Shown: positions 1-6,317, counted from the first letter of the stretch. The stretch: 16,845 nt of DNA from an uncultured Acetobacteraceae bacterium (GCA_903839965.1 CAIMEK010000044.1:1-16845), one strand, 5' to 3'. The notes: generated by a model from the sequence alone, not told the origin. A program made the numbers and translations.

Positions 1-64
1 AACGGACTACCAGAGCCTCCAACTCGGCACGCGACAGACCAGACAGCTCGGCAGGCAGCGACAT
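1..64 (-). CDS. IS66-like transposase, N-terminal fragment (runs off the window)
   Basis: Only 21 codons are visible, starting at the ATG at 64-62 on the minus strand. The peptide begins MSLPAELSGLSRAELEALVV. The leucine-rich helix of the form LSRxELEALV is the usual opening of IS66 TnpC-type transposases, just before their coiled-coil and zinc-binding region. The purine-rich GGGG just before the ATG could act as a weak ribosome binding site. Whether the gene is intact cannot be judged because it leaves the window. The call rests on the N-terminal motif plus the nearby terminal sequence at 141; a chance match of this short peptide is possible. Confidence 0.55.
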   Translation of the reverse strand, partial: MSLPAELSGLSRAELEALVVR

Positions 65-141
65 GCCCCGAGCGAATCGTACCCGCCCGCGTCGCAGGAA
101 GCCCTAAAATCACCCGCCGCCCAGGGTTTTGCCCCGGTTAC
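1..141 (-). mobile_element. IS66-like insertion sequence, partial (right end in window orientation)
   Basis: The minus strand beginning at position 141 reads GTAACCGGGGCAAAAC, which fits the GTAA-type tip of IS66-family inverted repeats. A transposase N-terminus of IS66 type starts 77 bp inside this tip. The rest of the element lies outside the window to the left. The short distance between tip and transposase suggests the simple one-gene IS66 subgroup (ISBst12-like) rather than the three-gene tnpA-tnpB-tnpC layout. The 8-bp target duplication expected for the family would be 142-149, but the other flank is not visible, so the boundary at 141 is inferred. Confidence 0.6.
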
Positions 142-222
142 GTGCGTGCATCATAACATATTGAAATCGTGAAGAATTTTGGTATTCCATCTGGTTTGTC
201 ACACCCCGGACCGAAATCGCGC

Positions 223-675
223 TCATTTGCTGCGATCCGGCACCGTGTCAGGTGGCCGGCGGCTGCTCCCGCCGCGTTGAACCCGGACCCGTTGAACCCG
301 GACCCGTTGAACCCGGACCGGCAGGGGCGACGCGCCGGCCTCTCCGGCGGCGGCCAGGCGCCGGGGTGCCGTCATGCGCCAACTGCGCTCGATCAGGTCG
401 GCCAGTTCCCGCCAGTCCGTGGAACGGTCGAGCCGGATCCCGATCCAGCCGTTGCGGCCGACATAGGGCGGCACGAAGAAGCGCTCCGGCGCCACCTCCA
501 CCAGCATGGCCTGCACGCCCGCCGGCGCCTTGCACCAGACCGCCTCGACCCGCTCGACGACATGCATGGCGAAGATGCGGTCGCGCACGCGGAACGTCGC
601 GCAATCCCAGGTGCGGCGTTCTTCCGCCTCGGGCAGAGCGAGGCACAGGCCTCGCAGGCGTGCCAGCGCGGCCAA
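223..675 (-). CDS. MmcQ/YjbR-family protein with repeat-expanded C-terminus
   Basis: This 150-residue protein matches the MmcQ/YjbR (CyaY-like fold) family. The opening LRGLCLALPEAEERRTW, the FRVRDRIFAMH strand, the WCKAPAG segment and the ending DWRELADLIERSWRMTAP (about residues 86-104) are the usual landmarks. Family members are small, poorly characterised proteins often described as DNA-binding by analogy; the biochemical role is unknown. The start is a TTG at 675, only 3 nt after the stop of the upstream HNH gene, so the two are probably co-transcribed and translationally coupled; no ATG is available in the right place. Family members usually end near residue 115-120. Here about 30 extra residues follow, including three copies of VRVQR (residues 120-134) made by a 15-bp tandem repeat and then an arginine/proline-rich tail. 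That tail looks like recent, non-conserved extension. Confidence 0.75.
   Translation of the reverse strand: MAALARLRGLCLALPEAEERRTWDCATFRVRDRIFAMHVVERVEAVWCKAPAGVQAMLVEVAPERFFVPPYVGRNGWIGIRLDRSTDWRELADLIERSWRMTAPRRLAAAGEAGASPLPVRVQRVRVQRVRVQRGGSSRRPPDTVPDRSK
275..319. repeat. Three perfect 15-bp tandem repeats
   Basis: The unit CGTTGAACCCGGACC occurs at 275-289, 290-304 and 305-319 without a mismatch or spacer. The unit length is a multiple of three, so copy-number change keeps the reading frame of the overlapping minus-strand MmcQ/YjbR-like gene and adds or removes the pentapeptide VRVQR. Copy number may therefore vary between strains by slippage. Confidence 0.95.
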
Positions 676-678
676 GTC

Positions 679-1239
679 TCAGCTTTCCAGTTCGCTGTCC
701 CAGTACAGGAAGTCCCGCCAGCTCTGGTGCAGGTAGTTCGGCGGGAAGGCGCGGCCGTTCTCCTGCAGCTCCCAGGTCGAGGGCTGCCGGGGCGCGCCCC
801 GCGGGTACATCTTCGATTCCCGCGGCAGCCGGCTGCCTTTGCGCAGGTTGCACGGCCCGCAGGCCGTCACGACGTTCTCCCATGTGGTGCGGCCGCCCCG
901 GCAGCGCGGGATCACATGGTCGAAGGTCAGGTCCGGCGTGGGCTGGCGGCCGCCGCAATACTGGCAGGCGAAGGCGTCGCGCAGGAACACGTTGAACCGG
1001 GTGAAGGCGGGGCGGCGGGCGGCGGGAATGTAGTCCTTCAGGGCGATCACGCTGGGCAGCCGCATCGACAGGCTGGGCGAGTGAACCTCGACTTCGTATT
1101 CACTCAGCACGCTCACCCGATCGAGGAACACCGCCTTGACGGCGTCCTGCCAGGACCAGATCGAGAGCGGGAAATAGGACAACGGGCGGAAGTCCGCGTT
1201 CAGGACAAGCGCAGGAAAGTGTTGTCCGCCGTCGGGCAA
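679..1239 (-). CDS. HNH endonuclease family protein
   Basis: The product is an HNH nuclease-like protein of the type widespread as a housekeeping gene in alphaproteobacteria. The N-terminal part FPALVLNADFRPLSYFPLS is followed by the HNH core: CQYCG, then LTFDHVIPRCRGG (the DH pair) and WENVVTACGPCNLRKG, with two CxxC pairs for structural zinc. The C-terminus FPPNYLHQSWRDFLYWDSELES is also characteristic. The frame is open upstream to a GTG at 1323, but the conserved sequence starts only near the TTG at 1239, giving MPDGGQHFPAL; I chose that start (186 residues). The extra 28 codons would run through a palindrome and a likely promoter. The cellular role is not established; the core resembles DNA-cleaving HNH enzymes. 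It is followed 3 nt later by the MmcQ/YjbR-like gene. Confidence 0.85.
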   Translation of the reverse strand: MPDGGQHFPALVLNADFRPLSYFPLSIWSWQDAVKAVFLDRVSVLSEYEVEVHSPSLSMRLPSVIALKDYIPAARRPAFTRFNVFLRDAFACQYCGGRQPTPDLTFDHVIPRCRGGRTTWENVVTACGPCNLRKGSRLPRESKMYPRGAPRQPSTWELQENGRAFPPNYLHQSWRDFLYWDSELES

Positions 1240-1307
1240 AGCGGGATCCCCATCCGCGCGGTGCCCTAGACCTGGGGGGTAGCCGCCGATTTGTCCCGCC
1301 AGATATT

Positions 1308-1323
1308 GTGCACCGCGGTGCAC
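1308..1323. promoter_or_regulatory. Perfect 16-bp palindrome, possible operator
   Basis: The sequence GTGCACCGCGGTGCAC is identical to its reverse complement. It lies between the predicted transcription start of the HNH gene and its preferred TTG start, a position typical of a repressor operator. No regulator gene is adjacent, so the binding protein is unknown. A chance palindrome in GC-rich DNA is possible, though 16 perfect bases are uncommon. Confidence 0.4.
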
Positions 1324-1324
1324 C

Positions 1325-1360
1325 GCTTCAACTTATCGCATCGCCGCCCATAAGCCGCAA
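1325..1360 (-). promoter_or_regulatory. Candidate sigma-70-type promoter of the HNH gene
   Basis: On the minus strand TTGCGG (1360-1355) is separated by exactly 17 nt from GATAAG (1337-1332). These match the -35 and -10 boxes at 3/6 and 4/6 positions. The predicted transcription start falls near 1325, immediately in front of the 16-bp palindrome at 1308-1323 and about 85 nt before the preferred TTG start. This is a pattern match only. Confidence 0.35.
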
Positions 1361-1362
1361 GC

Positions 1363-1391
1363 CGCCAGGGGCGCCTTTCGCGTCCCTGGCG
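1363..1391. other. Inverted repeat / hairpin in the HNH-gluQRS gap
   Basis: CGCCAGGG (1363-1370) pairs perfectly with CCCTGGCG (1384-1391). The 13-nt interior can form a further GCG/CGC pairing. There is no T-tract on either side, so a classical intrinsic terminator is unlikely. It lies just upstream of the candidate HNH promoter. Confidence 0.45.
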
Positions 1392-1421
1392 CATGTGCCG
1401 GCACGCTGTCGGCCACTGGTA

Positions 1422-1448
1422 AACCCGGATGCCGAAGGCATCTGGGTT
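1422..1448 (-). other. 12-bp hairpin with a UUCG tip on the minus strand
   Basis: Arms 1422-1433 and 1437-1448 pair over 12 bp with one G-T wobble. Read on the minus strand the tip is C-UUCG-G, the very stable tetraloop common in bacterial terminators and structured RNAs, and the stem is followed by TTTACC. It could end a short minus-strand transcript or be a regulatory structure. No gene upstream on that strand needs such a terminator, so its role is unclear. Confidence 0.45.
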
Positions 1449-1518
1449 GGCGCGCGCGCAGGCGACGCGAAAGTCCGCGCGCCGGGTTGGCGTGGCGGCT
1501 GCGCGCCAAACAAAGCTA

Positions 1519-1547
1519 AAACCCGAATTCCTCCGAAATTCGGGTTT
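1519..1547. other. 11-bp perfect hairpin in the gluQRS leader
   Basis: AAACCCGAATT (1519-1529) pairs perfectly with AATTCGGGTTT (1537-1547) around a 7-nt loop CCTCCGA. It ends 14 nt before the gluQRS start codon. Flanking A and T runs make it terminator-like in both directions, but the T run is short (TTTA on the plus strand, TTTTA on the minus strand). It could be an attenuator or a structure controlling gluQRS translation. Confidence 0.45.
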
Positions 1548-1561
1548 ATATCGTCGGCGAC

Positions 1562-2413
1562 ATGGCCATCGTCACCCGCTTTGCCCCCAGCCCGACCGGC
1601 TATCTTCACCTCGGCCACGCCTTTTCGGCGCTGACGGCCTGGCGGCGCGCCCGCCAGGCCGGGGGCACATTCCTGCTGCGGCTGGAGGATATCGACCCGG
1701 CGCGCTGTCGCCCCGGCTTTTCCGCCGCGATCCTGCAGGACCTGGCGTGGCTGGGGCTCGACTGGGACGGCGAGGTGCGCGCGCAGTCGGCGCATCTGCC
1801 CGAGTACCGCGCGGTGCTGGACGGGCTCGCCGCGCGGGGCCTGGTGTATCCCTGCTTCTGCACGCGCACCGATATCGCCCGCGAGGTGGCCGCCTCGGCG
1901 ACGGCGCCGCATGGGCCGGACGGCGCGGTGCTGTATCCGGGCACCTGCCGGCGCCTGCCGGAGGAGGCGCGGGCCGCGCGGCTGGCGGCGGGCGAGCCGC
2001 ACGCGCTGCGGCTGGACATGGCGCGCGCCCTCGCGGCGGTGCCGGCGCGGCTGGACTACGAGGAGGAGGGCGAAGGCACGGTGGCCTGCGACCCGGCCCA
2101 ATTCGGCGACGCCGTGCTTGCCCGCAAGGACGCGCCGGCCAGCTACCACCTGTGCGTGACGCATGACGACGCGCTGCAAGGGGTCACCCTGGTCACCCGC
2201 GGGGCCGATTTGCGCGCCGCGACCGGCCTGCATCGGCTGCTGCAGGCGCTGCTGGGCTGGCCCGCGCCGCGCTATGCCCATCATGCCCTGCTCACCGATG
2301 CCACCGGGCGGCGCCTGGCCAAGCGCGATTCGGCGGCGACGCTGCGGCAGATGCGCGCAGCCGGGATGGCGCCGGCCGCGCTGCGGGCCCGGCTGGACCC
2401 GGCCTTGGCGTAA
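1562..2413 (+). CDS. gluQRS: Glutamyl-queuosine tRNA(Asp) synthetase
   Basis: GluQRS activates glutamate with ATP and transfers it to the queuosine base at position 34 of tRNA-Asp. It is a truncated glutamyl-tRNA synthetase paralogue without the anticodon-binding domain, and the 283-residue length fits. Visible motifs are the opening RFAPSPTGYLHLGH with the class I HIGH-type signature HLGH (16-19), the RLEDID substrate segment, a zinc site made of C98, C100, Y125 and C129 (CFC...YPGTC), and a KMSKS-like LAKRD (252-256) near the C-terminus. The start is the ATG at 1562, which gives the standard N-terminus; no strong Shine-Dalgarno sequence precedes it. In many proteobacteria gluQRS neighbours dksA; here it stands alone between the HNH gene and the motor genes. 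Confidence 0.93.
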   Translation: MAIVTRFAPSPTGYLHLGHAFSALTAWRRARQAGGTFLLRLEDIDPARCRPGFSAAILQDLAWLGLDWDGEVRAQSAHLPEYRAVLDGLAARGLVYPCFCTRTDIAREVAASATAPHGPDGAVLYPGTCRRLPEEARAARLAAGEPHALRLDMARALAAVPARLDYEEEGEGTVACDPAQFGDAVLARKDAPASYHLCVTHDDALQGVTLVTRGADLRAATGLHRLLQALLGWPAPRYAHHALLTDATGRRLAKRDSAATLRQMRAAGMAPAALRARLDPALA

Positions 2414-2520
2414 CGGCGGCACGCCCTGCGCGATCCGCCCCGTCGCCGGCCGCCTTGAATAAGCCATCCTTAACCGCGCGGTCGGCATGATCGCCGCTGG
2501 CTTGGGAATGGTGCTTGGCG

Positions 2521-3561
2521 ATGCGAGGGAACCGGCGATCGGGGGACAAGGCGGCGGTCATCGTCATCAAGCGCGACGACGGGGACGAGGCTGGCCACCA
2601 TGGCGGCGCCTGGAAGGTGGCGTACGCCGACTTCATGACCGCCATGATGGCGTTCTTCCTGCTGATGTGGCTGCTCAACGCGACCACGGAGGAGCAGAAG
2701 CGCGGCCTTGCCGACTACTTTTCGCCGTCGGCCTCGCTGGTGCATTCCAACTCCGGGGCCGGCCAATCGTTCGGCGGCCATACGCCGTTCGACAAGGGTG
2801 AGCTGGTTTCCGATCGCGGCGGCATGAATGTGGTGCCGACGTCCAGCATGGCGCCGCCCGACCCGGAAGAGGACGCGGGCGACTCCACCACCGCCACCAT
2901 CAAGCCGAACACCCTGACCGCCTCCGGGGTGGAGCGTGGCACCGCCGCCGGCAACGCGGTCATCGCCGGCCCGCAAACCGGCGTCCGCGCACCCGGGGGC
3001 GGCGCGGCGCTGGCCGAGGCAGCGGCCCCGCAGGCGCCACCGTCCACCGCCGCGCTGGTGCGTGGCGAGCCGCAGCAACGCGGGCGGATGTCGTTCGAGC
3101 AGGCGGCCGACCAGATTCGCGAGGCGGTGCGCGCCGACCCCGCCCTGGCCGAGCTTGCCCGCCAGTTGGCCATCGACCTGACGCCGGATGGCCTGCGCAT
3201 CCAGATCCTCGACGAGGACCGCCGGCCGATGTTCGCCTCGGGGTCGTCCGTGTTGCAGGAACGTGCCCGTGCGCTGCTGCAAAAGGTCGCCCCCGTGCTG
3301 GCGAAGTTGTCCGAGGGCATCGCCATTACCGGCCACACTGACGCCGCCCCCTATCACGGCGGCGAGAAAACCAACTGGGAACTTTCCACCGAGCGCGCGA
3401 ATGCCACCCGTCGGTTGCTGGGCGAGGCTGGGCTGCAGGACACCCGGTTTCGCAGCGTGTCCGGAAATGCCGATCGGGACCCATTGCTGCCGGCCGACCC
3501 GCTTGCCGCCGCGAACCGGCGAATTGCCATCGTGGTGCTGCGGACCGCGCCGAAACCCTGA
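2521..3561 (+). CDS. motB: Flagellar motor stator protein MotB
   Basis: MotB is the peptidoglycan-anchored half of the proton-driven stator. After a short basic cytoplasmic tail the sequence HHGGAWKVAYADFMTAMMAF leads into a single membrane helix (about residues 37-54); D37 is the conserved proton-binding aspartate. The following motif LLNATTEEQKRGLADYFSP is a MotB hallmark. A long alanine/proline/glycine-rich periplasmic linker (about 73-188) precedes a C-terminal OmpA/MotB peptidoglycan-binding domain (about 225-343) with GHTDAAP and NWELSTERANATRRLL. A TTG two codons upstream (2515) is also in frame; I prefer the ATG at 2521 (346 residues). motA follows after 9 nt, so the pair is co-translated, in the reverse of the common motA-motB order. 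Confidence 0.93.
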   Translation: MRGNRRSGDKAAVIVIKRDDGDEAGHHGGAWKVAYADFMTAMMAFFLLMWLLNATTEEQKRGLADYFSPSASLVHSNSGAGQSFGGHTPFDKGELVSDRGGMNVVPTSSMAPPDPEEDAGDSTTATIKPNTLTASGVERGTAAGNAVIAGPQTGVRAPGGGAALAEAAAPQAPPSTAALVRGEPQQRGRMSFEQAADQIREAVRADPALAELARQLAIDLTPDGLRIQILDEDRRPMFASGSSVLQERARALLQKVAPVLAKLSEGIAITGHTDAAPYHGGEKTNWELSTERANATRRLLGEAGLQDTRFRSVSGNADRDPLLPADPLAAANRRIAIVVLRTAPKP

Positions 3562-3570
3562 GCAGGCCCC

Positions 3571-4437
3571 ATGCTCGTCATCGGTGGCTTCATCTTCCTG
3601 CTGGTGTGCGTGTTTGGCAGCTACATCCTGTCCGGCGGCAGCATCGAGCCGCTGGTCGAAGCGCTGCCGTTCGAAATGCTGACCATCGGCGGCGCCGCGA
3701 TCGGCTCCTTCGTGATGGCCAACAGCATCCACAACGTGAAGCACACCATCGCCTGCTTGCTGAAAGCCCTGAAGGGCGCGGCCTACAAGAAGTCCGACTA
3801 CATCGACCTGCTCAGCCTGCTGTTCTTCTTCGTCCGGCTGGCCAGCACCAAGGGCTCGATGGCGCTGGAGCCGCATATCGAGAAGCCGGTTGAAAGCGCC
3901 GCCTTCAAGAAGTTCCCCAAAATCCTGGCGAACCACCACGCCTGCCCGATGATCTGCGACTACCTGCGCATGGTCGGCATGAATGCCGACGACCCGCACC
4001 AGATCGAGGACGTCATGGGGCGCGAGCTGAAGAAAATGCTGAACGAGGAGCTGCATCCGGCGCATGCCATGCAGACCATCGCCGATGCGTTGCCGGCGCT
4101 GGGCATCGTCGCGGCCGTGCTGGGCGTGGTCAAGACAATGTCGCATATCGACCAGCCGCCGGCGGTGCTGGGGGCGATGATCGGCGGCGCGCTGGTGGGC
4201 ACGTTCCTGGGCGTGTTGCTGTCCTACGGCCTGGCGGGGCCCTGCGCCAGCCGGATGAAGAGCACGGTCGAGGAGGAGAGCAAGTATTTCGAGGTGATCC
4301 GCGCCGTGCTGGTCGCCCACCTGCACGGCAATGCGCCGCAGGTGAGCGTGGAGACCGGCCGCAAGATGGCGCCCAACCAGCACATGCCGACCTTCTTCGA
4401 ACTGGAAACCGCGGTGCAGGAGCTGCAGATCACCTGA
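3571..4437 (+). CDS. motA: Flagellar motor stator protein MotA
   Basis: MotA forms the proton channel with MotB and pushes on the rotor protein FliG. The 288-residue protein has the expected layout: two N-terminal membrane helices (about 2-22 and 34-54), a large cytoplasmic loop, and two C-terminal helices (about 170-190 and 198-222). Key residues can be aligned to E. coli MotA with a constant offset of two: E100 in MALE corresponds to E98, P175 in DALPALG to P173, and P224 in AGPCAS to P222. The position of E. coli R90 is a serine here (S92), with K94 close by. It follows motB by 9 nt and ends 15 nt from the convergent M81 gene, so the motor unit in this window is just these two genes. Confidence 0.93.
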   Translation: MLVIGGFIFLLVCVFGSYILSGGSIEPLVEALPFEMLTIGGAAIGSFVMANSIHNVKHTIACLLKALKGAAYKKSDYIDLLSLLFFFVRLASTKGSMALEPHIEKPVESAAFKKFPKILANHHACPMICDYLRMVGMNADDPHQIEDVMGRELKKMLNEELHPAHAMQTIADALPALGIVAAVLGVVKTMSHIDQPPAVLGAMIGGALVGTFLGVLLSYGLAGPCASRMKSTVEEESKYFEVIRAVLVAHLHGNAPQVSVETGRKMAPNQHMPTFFELETAVQELQIT

Positions 4438-4443
4438 ACCGAA

Positions 4444-4463
4444 GCGCCGGCGTCACCCGGCGC
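4444..4463. terminator. Possible bidirectional hairpin between motA and the M81 gene
   Basis: GCGCCGG (4444-4450) pairs perfectly with CCGGCGC (4457-4463) around a 6-nt loop, exactly at the junction of the two convergent genes and overlapping the last codons of the minus-strand gene. It lacks a T-tract, so termination here would be weak or factor-assisted. The position is the main argument. Confidence 0.4.
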
Positions 4464-5922
4464 CCGGCATCCGCCGCATCTCGGCCGGCAGCCGGCGGTA
4501 CGGATAGGCGCGCAAATCGGCCAGATGCAGGCCGGGGGCGGCGCAGACGATGATCTGCGCCGCGATATCCTCCCACTCGGCGCGGAAATGCATGCTGCTT
4601 TTCAGCACCACGATGCCGCAGGTCGCCGGGTCGATGCCGGCATGTCGCAGCACCGCCGTATCGGCCGTCTGCAGGCGGCGCTCGGCCAACAACACGCGCA
4701 CGCCCTCGTGCCGCAGCAAGGCGACGGCGCCGATGTCCCAGGTGTTGCCGCGATACATCGGACCGGCCGCGGTGATCCGCCCGTCGGCCAAACGTTCAAC
4801 CGTGAACTCGGCCTCGACCGGTGCCTCGCCGCCCACGCCGCTATGGGCGCCCAGGCTGAACCGCGCCGTCGCGCCGACGCCGAGCGCGTGCGCCTGCAAG
4901 GCGGCCGCGGGATCGTACAGCAGCGCCACCAGGGCGTCCGGGGCTTCGGCGTCCATCAGGGCGCGCAGCAGCCCGACCGTGTCGCCGGTGCCGCCGGCGC
5001 CGGGATTGTCCTGGGTGTCGGCGATCACCACCGGCCAGCGCTTCGCCGCCAGCGCCTGGCGCACCGCCGCTTCCGGTCCCGGCAGTTCGGTGGCGAATTC
5101 CGGCTCGGCCTCCAGCATCAGCCGCGCCAACGCATCGGCGGCGCAATCGGGCGCGGTGCCGGTGACCATGACCGAAGGGCCGCAGAACGGCACGTCGCCG
5201 GACGGAAAGCCGAGCGCCATGTCGGCGCTGGCCACGCCCGGGCCGGCTTCGAAGGCGGCGCAGGAATCGTAGAACCGCGCCGCCGGCCCGCTGCGCGTCG
5301 ATTGCGCGTGCAGCGGGATCAGATAGGGCAGCCGGCGATGGGCGATGCGCAGCAGCTCGCCGTTCATGCGACGGTGCAGCAGCGCCGCGGCGCGTGCGCC
5401 GGTATCCGCCATGTCCAGATGCGGATAGGTGCGGAAGGCCGCCGCCGCGTCCAACAGCGCCAGCCGCGGCGAGGAAAGATTGGCGTGCAGGTCGAAGCTG
5501 GCGACGATGGGCATGTCCGGCCCGACGACGGCGCGAATACGGCGCAGCAGTTCCGTCTCCGGATCCTCGAGATGCGCGGCCACCATGGCGCCGTGCAGGT
5601 CGAGACAGATGCCGTGCAGCCGCGGCACGGCGGCGATGCCATCGACGATTTTCCCGGCGATGGTCTCGAACGCCTCCTCGGTGACCAGGCCGCACGGCAC
5701 GGCGCTGGCCCAGGCGATCGGCACCACGGCGTGGCCGAGCGCGTGCAGCGTGTGGATGGCGCCCGCCACCGGCACGTTGAGGCCGTGGAAGCGGGTGAGG
5801 ATGTTGGTGCCCAGCGTCAGGCCGGGCAGGGTCGCCGGGCGGGTGAACGCGGCCAGGTCGGCCGCAAGGGGCGAGAACGTGTTGGTCTCGTGCATGAAGC
5901 CGGCGACGGCGACCACGGTCAT
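4453..5922 (-). CDS. M81-family (MlrC-like) metallohydrolase
   Basis: This 489-residue protein belongs to peptidase family M81, named after MlrC, the enzyme hydrolysing linearised microcystin. The N-terminal catalytic domain shows GFMHETNTFSP (8-18), LDLHGAM (107-113), FDLHANL (143-149) and TYPHLD (165-170). D144, H146 and H168 have the same spacing as the zinc ligands reported for MlrC (D184, H186, H208), and E12 is the likely fourth. The C-terminal MlrC domain carries ADTQDNPGAGGTGDT (301-315). It is probably cytoplasmic, since no signal peptide is visible. An SD-like GAAGGA precedes the ATG at 5922. It diverges from the transporter cluster; M81 genes commonly sit next to peptide ABC transporters. 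The real substrate is unknown and need not be microcystin. Confidence 0.9.
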   Translation of the reverse strand: MTVVAVAGFMHETNTFSPLAADLAAFTRPATLPGLTLGTNILTRFHGLNVPVAGAIHTLHALGHAVVPIAWASAVPCGLVTEEAFETIAGKIVDGIAAVPRLHGICLDLHGAMVAAHLEDPETELLRRIRAVVGPDMPIVASFDLHANLSSPRLALLDAAAAFRTYPHLDMADTGARAAALLHRRMNGELLRIAHRRLPYLIPLHAQSTRSGPAARFYDSCAAFEAGPGVASADMALGFPSGDVPFCGPSVMVTGTAPDCAADALARLMLEAEPEFATELPGPEAAVRQALAAKRWPVVIADTQDNPGAGGTGDTVGLLRALMDAEAPDALVALLYDPAAALQAHALGVGATARFSLGAHSGVGGEAPVEAEFTVERLADGRITAAGPMYRGNTWDIGAVALLRHEGVRVLLAERRLQTADTAVLRHAGIDPATCGIVVLKSSMHFRAEWEDIAAQIIVCAAPGLHLADLRAYPYRRLPAEMRRMPGAG

Positions 5923-5936
5923 GCGATCTGTCCTTC

Positions 5937-5969
5937 GGTCCGCCCGCGCGCCACCGGCGAGGGCGGACC
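5937..5969 (-). promoter_or_regulatory. Strong hairpin next to the M81 ribosome binding site
   Basis: GGTCCGCCC (5937-5945) pairs perfectly with GGGCGGACC (5961-5969). The interior can add a CGCC/GGCG pairing with an ACC loop. On the minus-strand mRNA the stem ends directly against the SD-like GAAGGA, 14 nt before the ATG at 5922. It may control translation initiation of the M81 gene, or serve as a DNA operator. Confidence 0.45.
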
Positions 5970-6029
5970 TTCACATGCTCCGCGGCCGCCAGCAACGCCC
6001 CGGCCATCCTTCGCTTTCGAGTCAGGCAA

Positions 6030-6058
6030 TTGTCATCCTCCGGCCGCGACCGTAACCT
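6030..6058 (+). promoter_or_regulatory. Candidate sigma-70-type promoter for the aldolase-transporter cluster
   Basis: TTGTCA at 6030-6035 and TAACCT at 6053-6058 are separated by 17 nt. The predicted leader of roughly 250 nt would include the ATACA/TGTAT repeat and the 6179-6199 hairpin. It is a weak -10 match and the assignment is tentative. Confidence 0.25.
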
Positions 6059-6137
6059 TTGTCCGCGAGCAGGCCAAGCCGCGGCGTCCGGTATCACGCG
6101 GGTCGCTTCGGCGAGTTCCGCCAGGGAGGCCAGGCAA

Positions 6138-6152
6138 ATACATTCCCTGTAT
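6138..6152. promoter_or_regulatory. Inverted repeat, possible operator
   Basis: ATACA-TTCCC-TGTAT is a perfect 5-bp dyad with a 5-nt spacer in a locally AT-rich patch of a GC-rich gap. The size resembles operators of small dimeric regulators such as GntR-family proteins. No regulator gene is in the window, so this is a positional guess. Confidence 0.3.
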
Positions 6153-6178
6153 ATCCGGGTCGTGTGGCAATACTCTGC

Positions 6179-6199
6179 GCTGCGTTGCGGCGACGCAGC
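6179..6199. other. 7-bp perfect hairpin in the regulatory gap
   Basis: GCTGCGT (6179-6185) pairs with ACGCAGC (6193-6199) around TGCGGCG. There is no T-tract. It may be a regulator site or a leader structure of the cluster. Confidence 0.4.
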
Positions 6200-6317
6200 A
6201 AATCGGGTTTTCGGACCGGCCCATAGGTCGCGCTTATCGGTGGCCCCGAACTTCCGATTGGCGCGCGATCCTCGAGGTGGCTTGCATGAGCCTCATCGCA
6301 AGGGAGAGGAATTCCGG

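Larger units (their letters stand above)
5923..6317. promoter_or_regulatory. Divergent regulatory gap between the M81 gene and the ten-gene cluster
   Basis: This 395-bp stretch has no convincing gene on either strand and must hold the promoters of both the leftward M81 gene and the rightward cluster. Visible elements are the hairpin at 5937-5969, a sigma-70-like match TTGTCA-17 nt-TAACCT at 6030-6058 on the plus strand (5/6 and 3/6), an inverted repeat ATACA-5 nt-TGTAT at 6138-6152, and a hairpin GCTGCGT/ACGCAGC at 6179-6199. AGGGAGAGGA at 6301-6310 is the ribosome binding site of the aldolase gene. No sigma-54 site with correct spacing was found. Confidence 0.6.

Noticed and set aside
142..222. 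tRNA or small gene in the AT-rich stretch next to the IS end
   Set aside because: No cloverleaf, no plausible coding frame; it appears to be plain intergenic DNA downstream of the MmcQ/YjbR-like gene.
275..319. CRISPR-like array
   Set aside because: The repeats are directly adjacent 15-mers with no spacers, so this is a simple tandem repeat.
2414..2520. Flagellar-type (sigma-28) promoter or terminator between gluQRS and motB
   Set aside because: No TAAA-N15-GCCGATAA-like match and no stem with a T-tract; only a 10-bp palindrome ACCGCGCGGT at 2473-2482, which is unremarkable at this GC content.
6163..6182. Sigma-54-type promoter (TGGCAATACTCTGC)
   Set aside because: GG and GC are separated by 9 nt instead of the required 10, and the -12 box lacks TTGC.
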